This document shows positions 13,801-29,300 of a stretch of 64,000 bases of DNA, piece by piece; positions within the stretch are counted from its first letter, which is position 1, and every line of letters starts with the position of its first letter. The position numbers and the translations under genes were made by a program. The stretch lies in contig BQKZ01000046.1 of NCBI GenBank assembly GCA_036244855.1, positions 127,760 through 191,759 of the forward strand, written 5' to 3'. Origin of the DNA: Temnopleurus reevesii. Taxonomy: Eukaryota; Echinodermata; Echinoidea; Temnopleuroida; Temnopleuridae. The notes below the pieces were generated by a model that was not told the origin of the DNA, made no database searches, and was given only the letters and a program-made list of their open reading frames with translations.

Positions 13801-16800
13801 TATTGGTCAAGTATTTGTCGTAAAATGTATAAGTTAAATTAAATGTCTTGTCGAAGAATTAACGTAATAAAATGTATTTTTCAAAGTGATAAATAAAGAA
13901 AGAATAACATGAAAAAATAAGGGAAAGTTCTACGCAATCAGATGGGAACAAAAGATATTAATTATTCGAAATTCAAAACTTGAAAACAAAAACAGGAAAA
14001 AAGGACATGCTTCATAACTATACACATCTCTCCATGTCTATAGAACCAAATTGAATACATGAGTTTTTTAAGTAGTTAACATGCATTTATGTGTTCATGA
14101 ATATCATTCAGATTATGCCGTTAGTTCAAATAAAAACGTAATGAAAACAATAACCATAGCACATAAAAAGCCTTACAACAATGAAAAGCAGAATCGATGA
14201 AAACGCAGCTAATATCTTATATGAAATAAAAGGTAAAGAAAAAGTACAATGCTTTTATAGGATGACCATAAAATAAATTACATGGTTCATCAGCTGTGCA
14301 GGAGTCAGTGGCCAATTGCATGAAATGGTCTTAGATATCCTCCTCTTGCTAAGACGTCTTCACTTTTTGTGACATTCTCTTAATACAGACACAAATGTGG
14401 TCAAGTGATACACTCATTTTTTTTTCATATAACTGCTAGCTATAGGTAGTTGTTTAACATTGCCTGTAATTTTTCTTACTGGACATCTCCCGCTAAAAAG
14501 TTGGGCTACTTTAATTTAGGGGTAAAATCTTATTGTGGTATTCAATATCCATTGAAATGACTGGGTATTAACAGAGAATGACAAAAGGCGGACTCAAAAT
14601 CTTTAATTCCTTTTCTCGTATTTTGGTTTAGAAAACTAGAATTGACAATCTAGGTAAATATGGGTAAATGGCGCTATAATGACATAGAAACAAATAGTAC
14701 TTTTTTAATCGATGAATATAACAATGAATATATAGATAATTCATGATTTATTAATATACTTTGCCATCATACCGTCGTGCAATTTTGTTTGATTTTACTC
14801 AGATCGTCAATTCTACTTGTTGAGTGTATGCCCCCTTTATCTTGATCAGTTCAAGTCAAGCCTTAAGCAACGCTCTACTGATCTTACTTTAATGCAATTC
14901 TTCCCGTGGGAGGGGTGTAGATTGAATCTAGATACACCATTATCTGTCACCAGACTCTTTCGATTGCCCATTAACAACACTGATACGTAATGTCTCTTGT
15001 AGGGAAGGATCGACAGAAATATCTTCTCTCCCATAAAGAAACCCAACACAACAGATTTCAACAGATTTTAAAAAGTGTTTAAGGATTCTTAACAAACTGA
15101 TTTTTTTTTCCTGGTCACCCATCACCATTGTATCATATTGTAAAAGCACTTATCAATTTCCTGCCTATCTTTTCATGATGTATCAATAATGAAGTGCTAA
15201 TGACACTACCCACCATTTTATATCTATGGTGCCTGACACAAAAAGTTTCTCAGCGCTATATGTGCTTTATTACCCAACCTTTGGCAATAGCATTCGAGAA
15301 ATTTATTCTCTCCGATACTCATTCAACCTCACTTGAAAAAAAAACATTTCATGGCTGGAATTACAACCCAAGACCTTCTCATTAAATGACCCGAGTCTAA
15401 ATTAATATCGCCATCATCAAAAAATTTTTTTTTTAAATAAATATTGTTAAAAACGAATAAAAATACTTACCTGCAGTATATCCGGTAGAATCTGCTCAGA
15501 TTGTGGAATTTCAGCTTTTCTTTCTGAAAAAATAACGTAAAGATAACGAAACTGTGTGATCATTGTATTCAACTACACAAATTAATACAAAGAAAATTAA
15601 CATACACGTACTTTCACCTACCAATGAAGTGCTATTTCATAGAGAAAGAACAAAAAAAAAGTTCTTTTTAATGTAAATGTTATATTAAAAGGTTTCTATT
15701 TTATTCAAGTTAAAGAATATTGTCAAACTACAATATTTCCCCATCCTTTCTCTCTCTCCTTTTTAATTATATTATTATACACTGATCTTCTCAGTATCTA
15801 CTGCTAGTAACTTGTAAGATAGTATATATTAATAAAAGAATAGATGAATAAATATTAAGTACGTTTCATATACAGTTCAATAAAAAATTGTTTGGTTCTT
15901 TGGCAAAATAAATTTCAATACAATATGAGAATAATATCGCTAGTCGAGCGATACTTACTGCTGTGATAGATTCTGGCGCACTTTGTCCAGCATTCTGTAA
16001 ATGAAGAAAAATAAAAAAAAAAGAAACTTGTAAATAACAAACAATAATATTATTCGTTACAGACGTCATGTATTTAAGAATGAGTGAAAACTTTAAAACA
16101 ATTAAAACTAATACATTCAAACACTTTTGTTTATAAACATGCAAATTAATATAAAATATACAGAGTCCACAATTAATTATCATCTTTCGCTTGTTTTGTT
16201 ATATAGCCCCATTACACAATACAATATAATTATTACTCTATAATACCTCTTAATAATTTTTTTCTGTAATAAAAGGTAAGAACCGTATCATTATATCGAA
16301 TATTACTCATGCAAATGTAAGAAAGCACGAGACAAACATCCAGAAAAAAAAGAAAATGAAATCACTTACTTTGATTGCCTGTTCTGCATTTACATGCTGT
16401 GGAATCTGAAAAGAGAAATAAAACAAAATGTAATGTTGGTTTAAATTACTCTATTTGCGAAGTTATTCAAGGGTCTATAATTTAAGTTTGATATATAAAT
16501 GTACTTTGTTTTTATTGGTGATTGTGAGACAAACGAATACATTTATTTTTATCATCATTGTCCCGCAACGATTTAATTTAAAGCCTTTGAAAAAATGTAC
16601 TTTTAATTAGAAGTTTATTTCGTTCGATGAAAAATGCAATCTGAAATCAAATACACGAGTAAGAAGTAATGAGAACAAACCACTTTATGGCCATTAACCA
16701 CTTGATCTAAAAGGATACAAGATCAGCCAGATTTGCGACTTAACATAGTTTGCTATAAAAGCTGATTTAGGTAGATTTCATTGTTCTCAGGATTCGACAT

Positions 16801-17261
16801 AATTTTCTTTTTGTGTATGTCTCCGTGAAAGATAACCCGATTCGATTCTATTTCTTCATATCTGATTTAAATTTGAGATACCTATGTTCTATACTCAGTT
16901 TCCATGTGGCCTATGTAAGATTTCAATTGGAGTCAAGTTTATAGGCAGGTGTTTTTCGAAGGCAATGATACCCTTTTTGTATAGCAACCCTATAAAAAGA
17001 CACATTTTGTCTTTATAAGGACTTCATATGACCGCACACGTCATTCTCCTGTTCTATTCAAGTAAAGGAGATGGTCGTGTTTTAAACGACACATTTTCGT
17101 GCCAAATAAGAGGCAAGGTGAGAAGGCATGCACGCTTCAAGTTCAGACTTAAAAGGGTTCTATCTTAGGGTCCTGTCTACTGATTGGTTGTACACTGGTG
17201 TAGAAAGGGTTGGAAAGAGATAGTGGGAGAGATGGGAGAGAAGGAACGACCGGTCAGAATA

Positions 17262-17324
<63 letters not shown>

Positions 17325-20300
17325 GAGGGAGGGGGCGGCGAGAGTAAGTTAACAAAAACGAAGAATGCAAATCAGGTTATAGAAAAGGGAAAACATGAAG
17401 TAATGCTAGAAAAGTGTGTAATGGATAAAACAGAAGTTGGATTAGTTATTTGCAACCACTGGTGAACCGGAATTCGTAGTTATTAACTCTTCCTCTACGT
17501 ATGCACACTTAGAACACACGCACACACACGCACCCAAACACCACACATTCATAGGCGTGGAACACGTGCTCCCTCACCCACAGTAACTCATTACCCACAC
17601 GCACACACACAACAACACACCCAACAAATAATACATACACAAACACACACACATACACACCTATACTCTTTCCCTCTCTCACACTCTCACAAACACACAC
17701 ACACCCACACACACGCACACCTACACACACGCACACCTACACATACGTATCGACGTACTTTAACATAAATGTAGAATTCCGACACCAATTTTTTTACGCA
17801 AAGCTAAACTTTTTTTTTCCAGAGACAACGTTAGGAAAATAATGTGAGGGGGTAATATTCCGATTGAATTAAATCGTACTGGACTCCTCCCCCCCCCAAA
17901 AAAAAATAAAATGCAGTTGATGAACATTATTTGCAAATTATGCTACTAGACAAGCTCCCCCAGTAAAAAAAATAATGCGAAATTCATTAAGGAATGAATT
18001 TTTGTTTTTGTTTTGATATTACTCAACACAAAAAAATCGCTCAGATACAAATTAAGGGAATCTTCTTGAACCTGTCTACTTTCCACAAGGGTTCGCTACA
18101 GCCTAAATGTGACGTCTCTCACAAAATAAATCCTTCGTTTTACACTGATTTTCGCAGTGATTTAATAAATAGACTTGCTTTGCGTTTCTAGGTGTTTCTC
18201 TTTTCTCTGAACGAACATTTTGGTCCCGTAGTTGTCTTTTCTTTACAGAAGTGTGACATTTCGTTCTATACCGTTGTATTTGACACCACAGTGCAGAATG
18301 ACATAAAAATGGAGGTTTAGCGTCTTGTACTGCCTGTATAGACGCCGATTTATACGCGATGAAAACATATATCAATGAATACACAAATGTATAGATGATC
18401 AAAATAATATAGGGCACTTGAAGAAAATTTGTAAGGAGTTGGAAAATGAAGACTTGATAATTATAGCTCCAATTCCTCTACTCATATTTGATTATTTCAT
18501 GACGTTGGTAGAGCATAATGATGATAACTGTCCTTGAATGATAATGATTCTAGGACCGGAAAATATGGGTGAACATTAAACAAGCTTGGTTACAAGAAAT
18601 CATTTTACATCACTTATCAGCAAATTCATCATGATTATATAATAATGATAGATGTCGATCGTTTTTATGTTTAAAATAGGTACACTATCCCAACCATCAA
18701 CTTTATCATCAAGTTGTACACCATTCATATCACCCTATCATCAGGTCTTTTCATGTATATTACATTTATAAGGAATACTACCATAAACTCCGCTGCAACC
18801 TTGTAATAAGAACAGTGATGCGGTAAATATTGTGGTTGTTGTTATTATCATTGTTTCTTTTAAATGGCAATAATAGTCACTAATACATTCGCCTCAACAC
18901 AATCAATATCCTCGATACTAAAAAAAAAATATATATATGATACTTAACATAATCGTCAGTGTACTACGAACGCGCTGGACCACACACCGTTAAACACTTT
19001 CCTTTTCACACCAGGGAATTAGCATTCTTGAACACTTTTAGCCCTTTTCTAACTGCCCGTTTTCCGTTTTCTCTCAATCTGGTAAATAAAGTCCCATCAT
19101 CCTTTGAGGCTTCCAATTACGTCTGATTCTTTACATTATCTCCAGCAATTGAGCATTATATCGCTAAACCACTGGTCATATAGGGCCCCGGAAGCAACAC
19201 GATTCACCCCGACTCGTTGTTCTGAGGCAGTTAACTGTGACTTAACAAAGAGTCGGGGTGAGTCGTGTTGATTTCGGGGCCCTATATGTGACCAGGGCTT
19301 AAACCGCTGGTCTATTCTATTCGAGGTTATGTCTGATAAATCATCACGCATCTTCTTTATTCCTATTCAACTTTTAGTTCAGCTCAGAGAAACAGCGATT
19401 ACTCTACCTTTTTTAGGCAAACAAGGCCACTTTCCAGAATAGGAGGCTCACAATAGACAAAGTGCACCTATTTAGACGGCATGGAACCTCTAGCAGACAA
19501 ATAACAAGCAAGCAAACATGTGCTGGATGTTGGTAAATTTGAAAAAAAGAATTTGCCTCCGTTAGACCTGTCAATGTTCTTTAGATTTATGAGACCATGG
19601 GGGAATGTCCAGACACATCGGTTTTCAGAAATCAATATACATCAATTCACCACATTTGATTTATACTATAAATGTCAAGTTATAACCTTCATCGAATTAT
19701 GTATTTCATTAAATAGAAATATAGCATTGTTACAGATTGCCTATAATAATACAGTTGTTCAGTGAGTTCTTCATCAGGTCGAATCATCATACTGTTAATA
19801 TAATAAGATATATTTTGATCTTCATCTAGATACCCAAACAGTTTGGAAAAAAGTTGTACCATTGCACCTTGCAACACACGTGTATCATTGTTGAAACATT
19901 ATTGTATTATATTTTTAGAGTGCAATATTTGCAAAATATTTTCAATGCGCGGTAGCCGTTGGGTTCGAACCTACGCAATGATGGATAGCTTTATTCCAAG
20001 CCAAGCGCTCTAGAGACTGAATCATCCACTGCTCTCGACCGACGAAGGAATTCAAATGATATTCGTTATTCGTATTCATAATTCCTATCGTAGTTTTGCC
20101 GGTAAACAATAATTTGTCAATATATATTTCTTAAAAGGTATCATGCGCAAATCAGTCCAGCCGACTCACAGCTACTTTGCGTTTTTTTTCCTGCGTCGGC
20201 CCAGCTATTTGGGAACAAAACCCAAAACACTCCCTGACCCGGTCATACGGACTGACGCTTGGCCTACACTCCTTGAGAGCAAGTCGAACTTCAGTCCACC

Positions 20301-23300
20301 GTCTGTCGTGCGTCTATGATGTGCGTCTAAAAGCGCTGGACCGACGCAGGCTAAAAACAGAAAGGTGTGAGTCGGCCTTAAGATGGTTCAACTACTTTAC
20401 TATCACGGCTAAGAACAAATCGAATGGGTATTTCGATAAAGCATGTATCATGACAAACATGTCGTATGTGTGTGCTATGTAAATGGACCGTTGAAAAATA
20501 TACACTTACAATTACATTTTCACAACATAAATTCTAACAATCATGACTCGAGCTATATTTGGCCTTATAAAAGGTATTGGAACAACCAATTGACGTATAT
20601 ATAGAGAAATAATGATCTAAATTGTTCAACGACCTTCATGGGTCAGCACTTTAGTCGCCGGTATAGGAGTAGGAGAGGACATCGAGATTGAACACAATTC
20701 TATCGTTTGTATTGAATATCTTGGAACTATAGCTATATCATCATATCATACAAAAATGTATCGTTTACCACATAGCAAAATATCATAGTTGTATGAAATG
20801 ATTTTTGGTCGGTCAAGATGCACTCAAATTTTCCTCACATAGATCGCTATGTTTCTCTGTAATTATGTTTTATTATGTAATAATCATAAATTGAAGCCAC
20901 TTTAAATCGCACAGCGTTGTATTGCCAGACATTGCGTCATTGTAAAATGCACTCAAAAATGGAGATTTTCAAGTTGAAAGTATGAATTTTGAGAGGACTG
21001 ACACACATGATACAGTAGGGTGCAACCCCAAAGAAAATAGTATATACGCTAGTCTCCGACAGATCCATAATTTCAACTGGCAATTCAAAGAAACTGCATT
21101 CTATCGTTGCGCGCAACAAGCCTATACCACAATCAATGTGCGCAAAAGACGCTGACCGCATTAAAATTTATTGCGACGTCCTGGTAAATGATGACATAAA
21201 TTACGTATTTATGTCATTTATAAATGAATATTTATGATATAATACACTGGATTATACCATGAATATTTGTCATCAAAACGTCGCTTATGAAAACTTTTCT
21301 GTGAGGGTGTCTCGTTTTGAATTATAGCTACATTATTGCTAGTCACGTGATACGCGCGCTATAGTTCATGTAGTTCTACATCGAGAATCATTTGTCTATA
21401 ATGGATTAAAATTTGCTAAGATATATACATTGCGCAATAGTGATTTCATGTATTCATTATTTAACTATGGAAATAAGATCCTTCCCTGGTACAAGATAGC
21501 ATCAATGTCTTTCTATTATTCAATTATACGTTCCTACCATATCTCATTGTGAGTTTATATCTTATTGCCTTATCTGTCATGCCTTACATACCGTAGAGTA
21601 TCATCTTCATTCATATACAGTAATTCAAAGGAAACTGGTTATACCTCCTCATTCTTCTCATTTACCATACCTCTTTTCCACACACCAAGGGAAAGGGTGT
21701 AAAATGGCACAACACTCTTTTAGGGTCTAATATTGCATCTTTTTCATGAAGGTACTGCATTTTACCCTCGTTTAAAAAAATAAAAATGGAGTATTTTACC
21801 AATTATGTGAACACTAAATCTAAAGAACTATTGTCTGAGCTGTACCCTTACTGACCGATATACGTAAGGACATCAGAACTTTTGAAAATGTACAGCCACC
21901 GTTCACGCGTACGGAGTCTGTGTTTGATGTCTTATGAATCCGTCCATCGGTCGGGAACGGCGAGCAGCTCAGTCGGTAGAACGTGTTTGACTTGGAATGA
22001 GGCTATTCCTCATGACGTGGATTCGACCCCCGCGGCTGCCGCGTTTGTCAAAAGTATATATATTTTTAGCATTCACTTTTTCTAGTTGATTTTGCCTTCG
22101 TTCATTTCCCACCGAAATACCCAATCCAGTTTTAATGATTACCGTGTTAGATTAAAGTGAATTATGAATAGTTTTCACAAAATCTGCTTTTAGGCAGTTT
22201 TGAAGCTTACGCCTACTTTATTATTTCTTGCGAAGCTCCCAGATTAGTGCGATATTGATTTTTCTATCTTATGATTCCATGGTGATCTTATGAAAGGTAG
22301 CATGGAGAATAGCTAAAGGGGTCAAGTTTGAACTTTATCCGATGGTTTCCATAACACTCACCCAGTTTCATCCATGATTATAAATTTAATGACTTCTATC
22401 CTCAAAGCTTGAGGAAACCCATTACAATCAAGGTCATCAACAATCAAGAGAAACACCCTTAATTACGATATTCTCATCTGTCCGCTACTTTGCAACAATA
22501 TTCGCTAAATAACAAAATGGTTCGTTAATCCAACCGGTTTGGGAATTAATATAAAGGTTCGTTGTTCCGAATCTGAATTTTTAATGAAAGCAGACGCAAT
22601 GTAGCTCATGGAATAGCGAACATTCTTGTCCAGTTTCAGACATAAAACTGATAAGAATATCACAATACTTTTTTTTTTTCAAATTTCGGACAATTTTTCA
22701 ACGTCTTCAATATCAATTGCCCCGTATTTCTGCGTTCAACGCTGGGCAGATGTTGGTTTTAAACGTAATGGTGTGAGTCGGCCTTAAAACGCTCCCCAAT
22801 CTCACAGTATACGCTGATCGCTGCTGATCAGACGGTGGACCGACGTCCGGCTTGCGCTAAATTTAAGGAACGTACGCTGAACGTCATTTATATTGTCAAA
22901 ACGCTGGGTCGACGCAGGCTAAAACACAAAGGCCTTTAAAATTTGATGGAAATACCTAATTGGTCTGTAAATCAAAGCTTGAGGTTTATCACATCAATTT
23001 CAAATTTCGTATGTTTCACATTCATAGATGAATGATGAATAACAGAATAATAAGAGGTCTTTATTGGGGTATGAGTTTGTATATGTTATTTGTTGACTGT
23101 TATCCAATGCTTATTTAAAGGAACGGATTGAGTGCGTGCGAAAAGGAGAGATGGAAAGAGCGAATGGGTGGAGACAAGAGGTCGATGCGATGATAGTGAA
23201 GGGTTGAGAGAAGGAGATTGCATAGCAGACCAAGCGAGATGGAGAGATTTTGATATGTCATGGTCAAGTTCTGAGTATTAATCGTTTGCCATGCCTTAAG

Positions 23301-26300
23301 CCACATGGAAACAACGAAATCAATATCATTCCGACCTTTACGCAGAGATGCGAAGGTTAGCCAAAGGTTCCTGTGTTCTGCCATTCACAAAACAACATAA
23401 ACGATTGGAATTCCGATATTACTTTCTTTTCAGGGAATTGTCACAACCATATACCATATTCAGCCTTTTCAAAGCAGGAGTTTATGTGAACGGGGTTAGG
23501 TGTCAACAAGTTCCTCAGCTAAGCGATAATGGCTTGACATACAAGCAAGCATGCAATAAAGCAAAATAGGTCCCAAAATAATTTCTTCCTTCCCCCTTTC
23601 CGATCCTTTATTATTTCTAGGGGGAGGGGGGTACAAACCTCCTTAGCCGCTTGGACACCGGCCTGTTATAATAGGCTGATTTACTAATATATTAAAATTT
23701 ATGCTCGTTTCTTGCTAACGATGGTAGTAACGTGGTAATCCCGAAACCGGTTTACATTCATTGTTGCTAAGAAAGGCAAGCCTCGGGCAAGCTTTCCGGT
23801 CATCCAAAACACCCTTTGTGTATGAGGGACGCATAGATTTTGCGATCGACGAATTTCTAATTATTAATTCCATTGAATGTACCTTCATGATGTTGATATT
23901 ACGAAGCTCCAGTCATGCACTGAGGTACAGACCTCTAAAGGCCGACTCACACCTTTGTGTTTATAGCCTTGCGTCGGCCCAGCGTTTTTGAAAATTAAAA
24001 ACGCTCCCGCGTGCACTGCATACGCTGATCAGACGATGGACTAATGTTCCGCTAACTCTTAGGGAGCGTGCGCCGAACGTCATTCCACTGTATGACCTGC
24101 GTCTCTGCAAGTCAAAGGAGCGTTTTTAATTCTCAAAAACGCTAGGCCGACACAAGTTAAAATAGCAAAGGTGTGAGTCGGCCTTAAAGCTTGCAGTTGA
24201 TCTTTATATTATCCACCATTCATAAACTTCATCCTCAGAGGTGCATGTATTTGCACATTGTGACTAACAAATTCACTTCGAAAAAAGTAGTAGGAACGCG
24301 TTTTGGGAAAACGAAANCTGTCCACGATCCATCTTTAAGTCAGCGTATCCTCCGTAAATATTGCGTATCTAGTCCGTATTCATGCGTAACATGTACGTAT
24401 CGTGCGTATTGCAAAGAACGGCATTAAAAATCGAATACCTGCGCACTTTTACCTAAATTTTACGGATAGATACGGACGTTTCACGCAAAAATACGCAAAG
24501 ATACGGATCAATACGCATGATACGGAATAATACGCAAATTCTACCTAAATTCTGCGCAAAAGACCTTGCGTGGGAAATTTAAAATAATTGTGAGATTTTC
24601 AAAACTTTTTCGCGGAAGACCTCGATTCCTGCGCACTCCCACGGATTTTTACGGATGCACTTACGGATGATACGGATTGCTGCGGATTTTTACGGATGCA
24701 CATCCGCAGACATGCGTATCGCGCGTATCTGTCCGTCTGACCATAGCATTAGCAAGAAAACTTCAAACGTTAGATAATTTCCAACAGTAATTTCAGTTAG
24801 CACATATTTTCCACATCATGCTCGTGATATGAGCCAAGACTATTTCCCTTTAATTTTCCGACTATTTCATATCAATGAAGACGAAAATGTCAAATAAAGA
24901 AGTGAAACACGACAGAGAGATGAAGAGAGAAACGCGCAACAGACGGGAGCAACATGCAATGTCTGCCGACAACAGACGGGCAAGACGTGACCAGAAGATT
25001 GCCAATTGGGCTGGTCCGTGCCAGTGATGAAGAATTAAGTTGTGGGGTAATTTAAAAGCAGATCCCAGAGGGTCCTGTGTAGGATTGATGACAGTATACG
25101 TCATGTGATGTTCGTCTACGCTTACACATCAGAATATATGAGAAGAATACTCCCCTTCTCCGGAAAGAACCATTCAAATGCATGCCTTAAAGGTTTCACA
25201 AATCCACTGTCCTAAAATAGTTTGGAATAACTGCGAGAAATTAACATATGCGGAAAAATTCCAATGAGGCCAGTATAGGCAGGAGAAAATTATCTTTGCT
25301 AAAAATATAAGTGTATCTTCATCTTCAACTTAGTCATTACATTATGAGTCATGAATACATTCATGGCACACACTACAATGGTGCATTAAAAAGACAATTT
25401 ATTCAGTCAAATCTCTTGACAAATTAAATTTTGTTTCACGATCACGTGGTGAAGTCAACCTCTACAAAATAACGACGGATCAGCCTATCTCTAAAAGGAT
25501 CTGTTTGCCTAGCTGTGGAACATGTCTTGATGTTAATTGAAACTGTTGGCTGGTTCAGCGGTTTGACGTTGGTTTTTGGTCAGTTTATGTGAAAGGAAAA
25601 TCGTGATTGAATGTCAAAGTCCTTGCGAACTCTCTTCCTGCCGATATACAACCCCGTTCGTTAACCAATATGCTTGAAAAACACCGATTGGGGGTGCTTT
25701 TAGCTGACACATGTACTCTATTTTACAGGGGAAAAAAGTCTGATGAGAATCTACGTTTGGTGAACATCTACTGTTATTGAATACGAGACACTTATTCATC
25801 TTTCAAAAGTGCCCCAAACCCTCTGCTAAAAGATGACAACGCGGGGGCACTGACTCCCTTCACGTACTATTTGCATATCATCCGCAGGAAAAATCCCATC
25901 TTTAAATCTAACGTCACAGGTCTTATTTCATATTAATCTTGTAATAAATATCCATGTACTATTATCAGAATGTCGCTCGTCTAAGACATCGCCCGTAGAG
26001 TCGTAACCTACTAATAAGATAGTGCCTGATCACGTAAAAATATACTGTATACAATTTTATCTTTTTATTTAGGCGAGCAATACGAATTCTGAGGGGGGAA
26101 ATCTAGCGCACAGACAAGAATTGGCATCGGTATGCTATAAAAATTAAAGGTAGACGTTAGTTTGGTTGCATTTAGAAAGATGGGTCCATACATTCCGTTA
26201 CATCGTGTTGACACGTAATGGGGTAGTCACACGCGCTAGAATGATCACAAACGGACTTATCTTGATAAATCATTTAAATCACTCATTTCGATATAATAAT

Positions 26301-29300
26301 GCCTAATAAATTAAATCATTGGAAATTAACGTAAAACTTGAGGTTTCAGGCACAATAAAACAGTATTGATTACAATTTTGTCGATTCAGTTTTGTAATTA
26401 TATAGTCTGGCACGTGGGAATATTTCTCATTCAGTGATCTAAGAAATAAAGTGAATTCTAATACTGTATCCGCTCTTTACGGTTTCATAACACACCAATT
26501 AGCAGGGTTTCATAATTCGGAAATCAGTCCACGACAATGTTAGCATTATATAAAATGTGTAAATTATTTTTATTTCCTATTTTTTTTGTGATAATGCCAA
26601 ATGATTCGAATATGTAAGGTCTTAAAGGAGATTAGAGTTTAATTGGAAATGAGTGTGTAATCACGAAGTACTTAATCTTAGATTATAAGGACGAAGGAGC
26701 GTTAAATATTCAAACCGAATCTATTTTGAGATGTGCTCTTTAACATGTAAAAGTACAATCTAAAGCAACAGAAAGCATATGCAATGACAATATTGTCTAT
26801 TTCATAGTAATATGAAATTAGTATATTGAAATGGCCTGATAGTAGGAAGGCGGGAACGAGTCGAAATTCAATGGAAGTAAAATGTTTGAAAGAAATGACG
26901 GAATGCATCAATGATTAGATATATAGAAACCATGACAACTGAAAACAACGTTTTATTTTGGGTAATATCCGGAGTGGTCCTTGTTAAATAGGGCAACTTA
27001 ACAATTATTGAAATAGATCGTAGGAATGGAATGTAAGAAGCGATACAATTTCGTTTCCACATCCTTGATGAATGATATCCCTAGACATTCTGAGGCGAAT
27101 TCCCTTTTATTCGTGACTAGAACACCTAATCGAACTCATCGCAATAGCAGCAAGAATGTTGTCTCCCAACAGATGAAGCAAGGCGGGAGAAACAAGACCA
27201 TAAAAAAATGGCATATTTGATTCTTAATTCTCAAGAGAGATCTAGAGTTTCATTAATATCAGAAAATGAACACAATGAACAACTGCATCGAAATAACGTG
27301 AAATGCTTATTTAAGCTAATGCTCACATTTGTATATACAATTCAAATCATGAAGAAACAATTTTATATTTTATATTAAAAAAATAAATTGTTGGAGGAAT
27401 TCTTTTTTCTTGAAAATGGGGAAAATGGGGAGGGTATGTTTTCAATGTTTGAAGGAGAAAATTGCTATTCATATAGGTACTTTTGATAAAGATTGAGATT
27501 AAATCTGGTATAATGATACTTGCATACATATAATGATTAATAATACAATAATGAGTGACAACACTGGTACTTGAAATAGAAAAAGGCGAACGATACTATT
27601 TTGGCTTGTAAACTGATTGACCTGGCGAATTATGTCAAAGCTCCAAATGGCAAATGTCTCGATTGTTTGTCCAATATCTAGAGCAGAGCATGGCTTACGC
27701 GTCACTTTCAAAACTAGGCGACATCCGTATAACCAATATCGATATTTTCAGCCACATTGTTTTGGTTGTTCTCGGAACATGCCAGAGGTTTGTGACGTTC
27801 TACAGTGATATTTGATACCATCTACCAACTAAACTTGCACACGAAATCTAATCATTGCCATGCAACTAACAGATTGAGCTACAGCTACAGTGCAGACAAA
27901 CTTCCTTATTGGTAGTGGTTATTGGTAGTGGCAAGTAATAGGGTAACACAAGGCAACCCCACAATGATACAATTATGTTTCAGTGGTGGATGAAGGATGG
28001 AGGGGGATTGGGGGATGAGATTGGCTGCGGTAAGATTCTTCTCCGCAGACGGCTTGACAAACAAGCTAGCAAAAATATATCGTATTTATATATATTATGA
28101 GTGAAGGGGAAATGTGAGAGGGATCGGCGTCAAGCAAACAGACAGCAAGTATATAGAAGAGAGGAACAAGGCTTTTATTTCCGTAAAGCAGGATGGACAG
28201 GTCATTTATATCCTAAATAACCCATATCATTCTGTTGTTAGAATGCGAATCAGATCACTATACCTACCCGTCGACCATAAAGGGGAAAGGGTGGGGGAGA
28301 AACCCCCATTCCCCAGGATCTGCGTATATCTCAATTATCAATGCGATAACGTCAGGGAAAGTTTTATGTGAGGTTAACAAACCATCTCCTTTTTTATATA
28401 GATTTTTCTTTAGTTTGTTTTCTTTACATTGATGACAATGTGTTCCAAGCTAGGACTATCTAAGGTTGATATGAACTTAGTGTTAGTAATAGTTTTGACT
28501 CCCTGTTTTCAAACAATGTTCTATTATAGACCTCCTGAGGTGATTAAATCATCATATTTACTATCTTAGAATAAATTTACTATATCTTTATATAAAAAAG
28601 AAATGTCCATTTTTTTTAGACTGACCAGCAATCTGGTAATAAAATTAACAGATTTGCTCATCAATTCGTTAAAATTCTGGAATCTGATTAATTTTGACGA
28701 GAAAGGGTGCCCTGTGATCCTTTAAACTATGTAGTCAAACTACAAACTTTTTTTCTAAAGTCTTATGAACAGTGCGTAACCCGATAATGTAGGATATCGA
28801 GGTTATGATCACATATAGATTAAAGATGTCATAATGTTTATAAACCCCTTTAATGCAATCCCGCAAGTGTTCCCATTTTTGCTCCGTTCATTGAGCTGAA
28901 AACAGTTTGAAATCGGCACTTCTGCATGATGAACAAAAGTGGGAGGGAAATGAGAAAAGGCGATTACCATCACCATCGCGTCACTGGGTTGACTTGATCA
29001 ACTCTTGATGGCTTGAGAAGTGGTTTATGTTTACTCTCCGCCCTCCAATGAGTTTGCCTAATCATTAATACAATCTTCACCTCGGTTTCTTGCTTGCCTA
29101 TGCCTACAAACACTTTGGCTATTCACGAATAGCTCCTTAGAAAGGTGTATGCTTACTTAGCCGCACATGTGTCCATAATTATTAGCAATGTGAGAATATC
29201 ATACCGATTGTGCCAAATATATTTGTTACTTGGAAAGCAATAATGCCAGTGTTATCTATCAATATCACCGTGCTGCATCTACATGATCTATATCCTTGAT

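Noticed and set aside
18103..18417. 104-codon minus-strand frame
   Set aside because: No signal peptide, domain or flanking splice sites; length matches chance expectation.
21960..22045. Possible functional tRNA gene
   Set aside because: A- and B-box-like segments are present, but the acceptor stem and anticodon arm do not pair convincingly and related degenerate copies occur elsewhere, so it is a tRNA-derived repeat.
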